DNA from: Zwartia hollandica
Lineage (GTDB): Bacteria > Pseudomonadota > Gammaproteobacteria > Burkholderiales > Burkholderiaceae_B
Assembly: GCF_019923725.1 (NCBI RefSeq)
Contig: NZ_JAHXRI010000001.1
Coordinates: forward strand, 248,001 to 312,000
Reading direction: 5' to 3'
Length of the DNA: 64,000 nt
Every line of letters starts with the position of its first letter. Positions within the stretch are counted from its first letter, which is position 1. The position numbers and the translations under genes were made by a program. Positions 57,652 through 64,000 of the stretch are shown here, in pieces. Below the pieces are notes generated by a model. That model saw only the letters and a list, made by a program, of their open reading frames with translations. It did no database searches and was not told the DNA's origin.

Positions 57652-58614
57652 TTATTTCTTCAACATACCCGCGTTACGCGCGTCTTCCATGACCAGAGGC
57701 TCTTTCTCTTTCATGAAGGCCGGGATTTTTTCAAGCGGGATGTCCACGAGCACAAAGCCACCCTCTTCCAAGCGCTTCTTGGTTGCCGCATCGGCATTCA
57801 ACTGCGCCATGTAATCAGACATTTTTTTCTGGATGTCCATTGGTGTGCTCTTGGGCATGCCAATACCGCGATAGGCGCCATCCACCCAGTTCAAGCCTAG
57901 CTCTTTAAAAGTCGGAACATCAGGCAAAGCAGGATGGCGCGTCTCGGTCGCGACGGCCAGAGTACGGACGCGAGCTTTTTGCTGAATCGCTAGGGGCAAA
58001 TAGCCCATCGCACCGTCTACGTGCATGCCGATCAGTGATGAAATCAGGTCCCCCGTACCTTTGAATGGGACATAGTTCACCTTCACGCCAGCAAGCTTAT
58101 TCAAACGCTCCGTAGCCATGTGATTAGCGGAGTACTGGGCCGAGCCTGCCAACGTCATTTTGCCCGGGTTCTTCTTTGCAGCAGCCACAAAATCTTGATA
58201 CGTCTTGTATGGACTATCCGCAGACACCATCAACGCATCTGGCGTGAAATGGTAGTAATAAACCGCATTAATGTCTTGTGTTTTGTACTGGGTACCGTCC
58301 TGCAAAGGCTGCAACATGATGTGTGGAATATTCACGCCGACAATGTTCGTGCCATCCGCTGGATAGGTATTCATTTGGCTCCAAACTAGCGCACCGCCCG
58401 CACCCGCCCGATTGATCACGACCATTGGCTGCTTAAACTGTTTAGCGGAGATGTCTGATTGGAGACGCGCCACCACATCGGACTCTCCGCCGGGTGGAAA
58501 TGGAATGATGTATTGAATTGGCTTGTCAGAAAAAACTTGCGCCTGTACCGTCACCGAAGTGATCAAGGATAGGCCAGCCAAGCTTGCGGCCGAAACGAGT
58601 TTTAAGAATTGCAT
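57652..58614 (-). CDS. Bug/TctC-type tripartite tricarboxylate receptor
   Basis: A 320-residue periplasmic solute-binding protein. The signal peptide ends in TSVTVQAQ, then KPIQYIIPFPPGGESDVVAR, the Bug family signature. These receptors are greatly expanded in Bordetella and relatives, and bind small carboxylates or amino acids for TctAB permeases. No permease genes are adjacent. It is upstream of and abuts an alpha/beta hydrolase. Ligand unknown. Confidence 0.9.
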   Translation of the reverse strand: MQFLKLVSAASLAGLSLITSVTVQAQVFSDKPIQYIIPFPPGGESDVVARLQSDISAKQFKQPMVVINRAGAGGALVWSQMNTYPADGTNIVGVNIPHIMLQPLQDGTQYKTQDINAVYYYHFTPDALMVSADSPYKTYQDFVAAAKKNPGKMTLAGSAQYSANHMATERLNKLAGVKVNYVPFKGTGDLISSLIGMHVDGAMGYLPLAIQQKARVRTLAVATETRHPALPDVPTFKELGLNWVDGAYRGIGMPKSTPMDIQKKMSDYMAQLNADAATKKRLEEGGFVLVDIPLEKIPAFMKEKEPLVMEDARNAGMLKK

Positions 58615-58731
58615 GCAGAATCTCCGTTATTGTTAGGTCATACTTATTATTGCTAGCTTGAGTTTAGCTTAGTCTAGTAAACACGTATCACAAACATGAT
58701 ATCCAAAAAACCAGCATTTAAAAGAAGCTCG

Positions 58732-61272
58732 TTATTCCTGACGGTGCCAATAACGTTGGTTTAACGCCCGTTGACTGCGAACAATTAGCGCAGGGTGCAC
58801 AGACTGCACCTCGATCGCACCTTGACGATCGGAGCGCCAAAGCGTTGAGCCCACTTGTCGCCAACGCCTCTCCACCAGAGGATCCGGATGCTGAAAGCGA
58901 TTCTGATAGCCAACCAGCGCGAGCGCATGCCGTGCACGGACCGCGTCAACAAACTCCGCACTTGAGGAAGTTGCCGACCCATGATGAGGCATCACGACGA
59001 CATCCGCTGCGAGCGCATGTCTCTGCCACCCCACCAACGCACGTTCTTGTTGCGCTGGGAGGTCTCCGGGAAGCAAAGCGGTGTGATGTTGTCCAGAAAT
59101 TTTAAGAACACAACTCTGAGCATTTGTCCGTATTTTTGACACTGCTTTGACGCCTTGCTCACCCGGAGTTAACACGTGACTTGTCTCTTTCGGATGCAAG
59201 AAAGTAAAGGTCACACCATCCCAATGCCAGGTCATCCCCGCCATACACCGCTGAATGTTTAGCGAGGCGTTTCGTCTTGAACTAGCCTCATCCATCGCTA
59301 GCACATGAGCGCGCATGCGACGACGACGCAAGCGCTCTTGCAAAAACAAGCCAACGTCAAAAGACGCATAGGTTAGCGGGATTGTAAGTTCCGCATACAG
59401 AGACTCCAACCCGCCCGTGTGATCGATATCAGCATGGGACAAGACGAGTGCATCAAGCGTTCGTACACCAAGCGCTCTGAGCACCGGAATAACGATACGT
59501 TGCCCTGCATCAGTCTGACCCATCGCTGGCCCTGCATCAAACAATAGATGATGTTGTGCTGTACTAATTAATATTGCAGTGCCTTGGCCAACATCCAATG
59601 CCAGAAGACTCCAATCACCTGAAGCGGGTCGCTGCGGTTGCCACGCAAGCGCGGGGAGCATAAACACCCACCCCGTCCAGCGCACAGGGGTTCCACGCGG
59701 CATTAAGGCCCATGCGGCGCCCACCAAGGCCACAAATAGCCAGGTCATCGGCATCGCTGACACGCTAACCGCACCCCACGGCGCTTGCGACAGCCAGGTA
59801 ATGGGGATCAAGACCGCCTGGAGCGCTGCATGACCACACCAGGCAAACCAAGAGGTGAGAGAGTCAATACCTGGAAAGACCGAGAACAATGCAAGCAATA
59901 GTGCCAAGGGCGTAACGACGAACGTCACCACCGGAATTGCCAACGCATTGGCAAGGGGTGAACTGAGCGACACTTGTTGAAACAAAAATGCTAAGGGCGG
60001 TGTCATCGCAACCGTAATTAGCCACTGTAAGCGCGTCGCCTGACTCATTGCGCTCCACACGCGCTGCTGCAAGCTCTCAGACCGATTACTTGCGCGCACT
60101 CCGTGCGCGGCGCTAAACAGCACAGCAACCGCTCCAAAAGAGAGCCAAAACCCAGTCGCAAGTGGTGCCCACGGATCGATCACCACCAACACACCTGCGG
60201 CAAAACACAACACTCCCGACATCGAGACTGGCAATCTGAGTGAAAGTGCAGCACCAACTACGAGCAGCATAAAAAATGTCCGTCTTGCTGGCACACCCCA
60301 ACCCGCAAGCAAGCAGTAGCAAAAGGCGACTGCGACTGAGGCCATTGCAGCTAACACGCGTGCAGGTATCCATTCGCACAGGGCCCTGCGTTGCCAGCGC
60401 ACCCGGCGACTTAACCAAAACATCACAAGGCCACCCATTGCCGCAATCATCGTCACGTGCGAACCTGAAATGGATACAAGGTGTGTGATACCCGTCAGGT
60501 TGAAAACACGCCAATGCCTCTGATCAACGCTATCTTGATCCCCAATCGCCAGTGCGATCAGTACCGCACCGTAGCGCTTATTTTCTAAGTGCCGGCGCAT
60601 GCACGTACGCAACGCTTGACGCACCCTGCCCACAACAACCACTAGGCTGGCCCACGATTCGTCCCTCTGCCAGATCGGAGCGCCACGCACGCGACCGAGC
60701 GCGCGCACATTACGGGCAAACGCGTGACCTTCATAATCAAAACCGTGCGGATTAGAGAAACCTCGAGGTGCACGCAAAATGAGTGCGGCACGCCACACCT
60801 GCCCTGGCATAAGTTCCCGCTCTTGAGGCTGAGGCGTAGATCGCCAAACAACTTCAAGATGACGTGGAACACCCAACGGCACTGGATCGAGAACTTGTGC
60901 ATCAAATCGAAAACTATCGGACTGGTCTCGCACCATAGATTCAATACGGAAGGCGACACGCGTAACCACATTCTCCAGGGCGGGATCGAGCCGGTCCTGC
61001 AGCCGAAGGTCAGCGCGCCACACCACCCACATCAGCATGACCAACCCTGCAACAAGTAGGACCAGCAGTCGCTCGCAACCTCGCCGCCATTTAGCACCCC
61101 GGATTCTTGTGCCCGATCGCATACGATCGAAGCGTCGCAACGTGCAAAAAAACGCTAGCAGTGCCACTAAAGCGCCAGTCACCTGACTTAGCATTGCCCA
61201 ATCCGGCAACACTGCTAGTGTCAATGCGAACGAACTGACGAACACGCACAATAAGCCAAGAGCCCTTCCCAT
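58732..61272 (-). CDS. comEC: DNA internalisation protein ComEC/Rec2
   Basis: A full-length ComEC of about 846 residues. The N-terminal part has membrane helices and a DUF4131-like region; a competence domain follows near 240-520 with many helices (HLVSISGSHVTMIAAMGGLV). The C-terminal metallo-beta-lactamase domain has LSHADIDHTGG and MPHHGSATSS. It forms the inner-membrane channel for single-stranded DNA uptake. The intact reading frame implies natural transformation or a DNA-scavenging capacity. The start at 61272 (ATG) is chosen over a TTG at 61287. Confidence 0.93.
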   Translation of the reverse strand: MGRALGLLCVFVSSFALTLAVLPDWAMLSQVTGALVALLAFFCTLRRFDRMRSGTRIRGAKWRRGCERLLVLLVAGLVMLMWVVWRADLRLQDRLDPALENVVTRVAFRIESMVRDQSDSFRFDAQVLDPVPLGVPRHLEVVWRSTPQPQERELMPGQVWRAALILRAPRGFSNPHGFDYEGHAFARNVRALGRVRGAPIWQRDESWASLVVVVGRVRQALRTCMRRHLENKRYGAVLIALAIGDQDSVDQRHWRVFNLTGITHLVSISGSHVTMIAAMGGLVMFWLSRRVRWQRRALCEWIPARVLAAMASVAVAFCYCLLAGWGVPARRTFFMLLVVGAALSLRLPVSMSGVLCFAAGVLVVIDPWAPLATGFWLSFGAVAVLFSAAHGVRASNRSESLQQRVWSAMSQATRLQWLITVAMTPPLAFLFQQVSLSSPLANALAIPVVTFVVTPLALLLALFSVFPGIDSLTSWFAWCGHAALQAVLIPITWLSQAPWGAVSVSAMPMTWLFVALVGAAWALMPRGTPVRWTGWVFMLPALAWQPQRPASGDWSLLALDVGQGTAILISTAQHHLLFDAGPAMGQTDAGQRIVIPVLRALGVRTLDALVLSHADIDHTGGLESLYAELTIPLTYASFDVGLFLQERLRRRRMRAHVLAMDEASSRRNASLNIQRCMAGMTWHWDGVTFTFLHPKETSHVLTPGEQGVKAVSKIRTNAQSCVLKISGQHHTALLPGDLPAQQERALVGWQRHALAADVVVMPHHGSATSSSAEFVDAVRARHALALVGYQNRFQHPDPLVERRWRQVGSTLWRSDRQGAIEVQSVHPALIVRSQRALNQRYWHRQE

Positions 61273-61354
61273 TACCCCGCCGCGCAAAGCACAAAATAGT
61301 GCAAGCGATCGAGAAGTAATTCAAGCCCTAGTGGATCGACCTAGCAAGGTAGCT

Positions 61355-62743
61355 CTACGAGGATGCTCGAGGTAGGCGCAATGTAAGCCTCAAGCCCCGG
61401 TGCTCAGTATTTTCTGCATGCAAGCTGCCACCATGCAGCACGGCGATACTGCGCGCAATGCTCAACCCGAGGCCTGTTCCACCAGTATCTCGACTACGCG
61501 AACCCTCGACACGATAAAACGGCTCAAACAACATGGCGAGCTCGTTCGCAGCCACGCCAGCACCCTCGTCCTCAATCACGATCTGTAGCATCTGCCCTGA
61601 GTCGGTTATCTGTACATGAGCGACTTCACCGTACTTCACCGCATTTTCAATCAAGTTCGCAAGACAGCGTTTAAGCGACTGGGGCCGGCATAATAGTTCG
61701 CTGTGAGCCTGACCATCGATATGAACGACATGCCCTAACTCCCCACTGTCAGTTTGGAGCAACTTCAACAGCAAGTTGATATCCGTTGTCTGCAGAGGCT
61801 CACCATCCTGCACACCACGCATATAGTCAAGCGTACCACTGACCATCGCTTCAAGCTCTGCAAGGTCTTGTTTGAATTTAGCTTGCGTGACCTCGTGCTC
61901 AAGTAGCTCAGCACGCAGCCGCATGCGGGTGATGGGCGTTTTTAAGTCATGCGACATAGCGGTCAGTATGCGGGTGCGGTCACTCAGATACTTCGACAAG
62001 CGCGCCTGCATCTCGTTGAGTGCACGGGCGGCGCTGACAACTTCAGTAGGGCCTTTTTCCGGAAGCGGCGCACGATCAATGTTTTCACCCAGCCGCTCGG
62101 CAGCTTGGGCAAAGTCCTTTAATGGACGCGTGACCCAACGCACACCAAACCAAGCAAGTGCGATAACCGCCATCAAGAGCACTAACGCGCTGACGAGAGC
62201 GCGATATGGCCAAGACATTGTTTGCGGCTCCAGCGTCGAATCGACGCTTAGCCAAACACCGTCTTGCAATCTGATATGCGCAACGAGCACTGGGGAACCG
62301 CCACGACCTTCAGTGCGAACGCGGTGTGCTCCATGTTCTAGCGCGGGCGCGCCCCGCGGCATAGCGGATGTGCGCGCACGGATATTGACCCACACCTCTC
62401 TGTCACTTCCCAGTTTATGTCGCAACATCGACAGAAACACAGTTTCTTGTGCGCTAGGATCAAGCATCTCGCGCTTTACCTGAACTGCGCTTGCCTGCAG
62501 ACTGATCTTTAATTGCGGAGAGCGGAGCACCCGAATAATACGGTCACGCTCTGACGCATCGCTGGAATCCAGCAACTGTAGGATATCAACCACCCGCATA
62601 ACCGACTGCATACCACTGGCGCGGGCGAGAAACTCACCCCGATCTTGCAATAGGATGCTTAAGCTCACAAGTTGCGCAAGGATGAGTCCGCCTACAAACA
62701 CAATCACCAAGCGGCCGGACAAGGAGCGAGGCAGCCAGCGCAT
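61355..62743 (-). CDS. Sensor histidine kinase, EnvZ-like
   Basis: A 462-residue membrane histidine kinase. Two membrane segments (about 11-32 and 181-203) enclose a periplasmic sensor of about 145 residues. A HAMP-like linker is followed by the HisKA box MSHDLKTPITR with His265. ATP-binding boxes are NLIENAVKYG, DEGAGV and GTGLGLSIA. It overlaps the response regulator gene by ATGA. The signal is unknown; the divergent Met/Gly/His-rich protein suggests metal or envelope stress (inference). Confidence 0.93.
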   Translation of the reverse strand: MRWLPRSLSGRLVIVFVGGLILAQLVSLSILLQDRGEFLARASGMQSVMRVVDILQLLDSSDASERDRIIRVLRSPQLKISLQASAVQVKREMLDPSAQETVFLSMLRHKLGSDREVWVNIRARTSAMPRGAPALEHGAHRVRTEGRGGSPVLVAHIRLQDGVWLSVDSTLEPQTMSWPYRALVSALVLLMAVIALAWFGVRWVTRPLKDFAQAAERLGENIDRAPLPEKGPTEVVSAARALNEMQARLSKYLSDRTRILTAMSHDLKTPITRMRLRAELLEHEVTQAKFKQDLAELEAMVSGTLDYMRGVQDGEPLQTTDINLLLKLLQTDSGELGHVVHIDGQAHSELLCRPQSLKRCLANLIENAVKYGEVAHVQITDSGQMLQIVIEDEGAGVAANELAMLFEPFYRVEGSRSRDTGGTGLGLSIARSIAVLHGGSLHAENTEHRGLRLTLRLPRASS

Positions 62744-63456
62744 CAGTGCTCAACCGTCACTTCACAAGCCAGCACATATCCTTGCCCACGAGCTGTCTTG
62801 ATGAGGGAGGGTTCCTTGGGATTATCCAGAAGCCGGCGTCGAAGACGGCTCACTTGGAGATCAATACTGCGATCGAAGGGATCCGCCTCTCTGGACTGTG
62901 TCAGATCAATAAGTTGATCACGCGTTAAAACACGATTCGGGTGCTCTAGAAAAATACGTAATAGGCGAAATTCCGTACCACTCAGCAGGAACCGCGAGCG
63001 GTCAGGACCAATCAGATCGCGCGTGATCACCTCAAGCGTCCAGCCCGCAAAATGAATCACTCGCGCCTCATCTGGGCGAAGATTTGGCGGTAATGCCCGT
63101 GCACGGCGAAGGACACTCTTAATGCGAGCGACAAGCTCGCGCGGGTTAAATGGCTTGGCAAGATAGTCGTCTGCCCCCATCTCCAGCCCCACAATTCGAT
63201 CGATTTCTTCTCCGCGGGCGGTCAGCATCAATATCGGAACATCTGACTGACTGCGCAGTTCACGGCATAGCGTCAGACCATCCTCACCCGGCAGCATTAA
63301 GTCAAGCACAATCAGATCTGGCATGGCATGCGAAACTGCCGTGCGCATAGCTCGACCATCTGCAGCGACAGACACGCGATATCCTTGCTTTTGGAGATAT
63401 TCGCTCAGTAGCTCTCGGATATCTCGGTCATCATCTACGACTAGTATGTGATCCAT
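62743..63456 (-). CDS. Response regulator, OmpR family
   Basis: A 237-residue OmpR/PhoB-type regulator. The receiver domain has the acidic pocket VVDDDRD, phosphoacceptor Asp52 in LDLMLP, and Lys101 in AKPFNP. A C-terminal winged helix follows (GTEFRLLRIFLEHPNRVLTR, VSRLRRRLLDNP, IKTARGQGYVL). The start at 63456 is the family-like MDHILVVDDD. It forms a coupled operon with the kinase. The 206-base divergent gap to 63663 probably carries its own operators; no direct repeat could be fixed by eye. Confidence 0.94.
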   Translation of the reverse strand: MDHILVVDDDRDIRELLSEYLQKQGYRVSVAADGRAMRTAVSHAMPDLIVLDLMLPGEDGLTLCRELRSQSDVPILMLTARGEEIDRIVGLEMGADDYLAKPFNPRELVARIKSVLRRARALPPNLRPDEARVIHFAGWTLEVITRDLIGPDRSRFLLSGTEFRLLRIFLEHPNRVLTRDQLIDLTQSREADPFDRSIDLQVSRLRRRLLDNPKEPSLIKTARGQGYVLACEVTVEH

Positions 63457-63662
63457 AATGCCATCATGCCTTTGAAGCCCGACTCTGACCAGCTTCTTTT
63501 CCGAAAAATTGTATTGCAATGTGTCAAAGTACGAATTTCGACCTTAGCGTTACAAATCGCCGCTTGTCTGACATAAAAAAATCGTACGTGACTGATTGAA
63601 TACGTCTTGTCCGCAGCACACAATTTGCTGAGACATTTCTTTCACTTCAATAGGAACGCAAC

Positions 63663-64000
63663 ATGAACACACCACGTAAATTCGCAGCTCGCCTGATGGC
63701 CACCGTTGGTTTTGGCCTGGTGATGGTAACCGCCCAAGCACAAACTAGCCCACCTCCAGCTGCAACACCCGCTCCAACTGCTACTCAACCGCAGTGCCAA
63801 GGAAAAGGCCATGGCGACAAGGGGCACCGAATGGGAATGGGCCAAGGGATGGGGCAAGGCATGGGCTCAGGGATGCAGGGAGAAGGCGGCAAAAAGGCTC
63901 AGTCATGTGATGGCGAAAGACATGCTGCGATCCGAGAGCTCATGACCGAGCAGGAGCGCCAAGCGATGAAAGAAAAAATGCGTGCAGCGAAGTCGCCCGA
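63663..64000 (+). CDS. Met/Gly/His-rich Spy/CpxP-like exported protein, 3' end missing
   Basis: The start of an exported protein that runs off the right edge after about 112 codons. A signal peptide (LMATVGFGLVMVTAQAQ) is followed by a Pro/Ala linker and a segment with repeated Met-Gly (MGMGQGMGQGMGSGM), several His and Cys, then an LTxxQ-like helix (RELMTEQERQAMKEKMRA). AGGA lies seven bases before the ATG. It is divergent from an OmpR-type two-component system and is likely its target. The Met/His content suggests copper or another soft metal (inference). Confidence 0.8.
   Translation, partial: MNTPRKFAARLMATVGFGLVMVTAQAQTSPPPAATPAPTATQPQCQGKGHGDKGHRMGMGQGMGQGMGSGMQGEGGKKAQSCDGERHAAIRELMTEQERQAMKEKMRAAKSP

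Noticed and set aside
61872-62483. Plus-strand open frame of 203 codons opposite the histidine kinase.
   Set aside because: Ser/Arg-rich shadow translation with no family features; the kinase is certain.
63780-63900. Short Gly-Met repeats considered as a CRISPR or DNA repeat array.
   Set aside because: Repeats are short, in frame and inside an exported protein; no spacers or cas genes.

Overview
The window (about 53-54% G+C by eye, genes tightly packed) looks like a chromosomal segment of a betaproteobacterium of the order Burkholderiales, most likely family Alcaligenaceae. The evidence is the gene content and order: glnA next to ntrB, hemW-rdgB, yicC-gmk-rpoZ-spoT, surE-pcm-nlpD, nadE-glnB, a Bug/TctC-type receptor, and a bacterial-type respiratory formate dehydrogenase. 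The genus cannot be settled from this window. No rRNA, integrase, transposase, prophage gene or CRISPR array was seen. No gene-free stretch exceeds 300 bases.

Layout. 1-1870: the start of ntrB, then glnA behind a clear sigma-54 promoter with three NtrC-type sites. 1868-16770: a conserved housekeeping backbone (hemW, rdgB, rph, yicC, gmk, rpoZ, spoT) carrying accessory insertions: a LysR regulator with a divergent acyl-CoA dehydrogenase / MmgE-PrpD / SDR cassette, an exported gamma-glutamyltransferase, and a mercaptopyruvate sulfurtransferase-SDR pair. 16800-25900: single genes and pairs for transport, envelope, RNA modification and quinone synthesis (DctP-like receptor, EamA exporter, YbbA ATPase/TesA, PpiD, glycerophosphodiesterase, RlmJ, RluF-like, UbiC). 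25895-35926: a minus-strand selenocysteine/formate dehydrogenase locus. In transcription order it runs fdhG (with an in-frame UGA and a SECIS hairpin), beta subunit, cytochrome b subunit, fdhE, selA, selB, tRNA-Sec, then an unexpected lipoyl-carrier (GcvH-like) gene and a DsrE-family gene. 36000-41220: nadE-glnB-ggt2 operon and divergent argH. 41219-49720: rlmD, a Spy/CpxP-like protein, a 3'-5' exonuclease, nlpD, pcm, surE, plsY, tsaD, and a YbiT-type ABC-F ATPase; no rpoS follows nlpD. 49876-61272: AGCS symporter, ldcA-tadA-HAD operon, methyltransferase-epimerase pair, greB, PHP phosphoesterase, alpha/beta hydrolase with a Bug receptor, and comEC. 61355-64000: an OmpR/EnvZ-like two-component system divergent from a Met/Gly/His-rich exported protein cut by the right edge.

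How the parts work together. Nitrogen control recurs: NtrB, glutamine synthetase with an adenylylation Tyr, PII with uridylylation Tyr51, glutamine-dependent NAD synthetase and two gamma-glutamyltransferases. The Sec locus supplies nearly everything needed to make and mature one selenoprotein; SelD and FdhD are not in the window. The most interesting unexplained parts are the DsrE plus lipoyl-carrier pair attached to the Sec locus, and the LysR/acyl-CoA dehydrogenase/MmgE/SDR cassette inserted between rdgB and rph.
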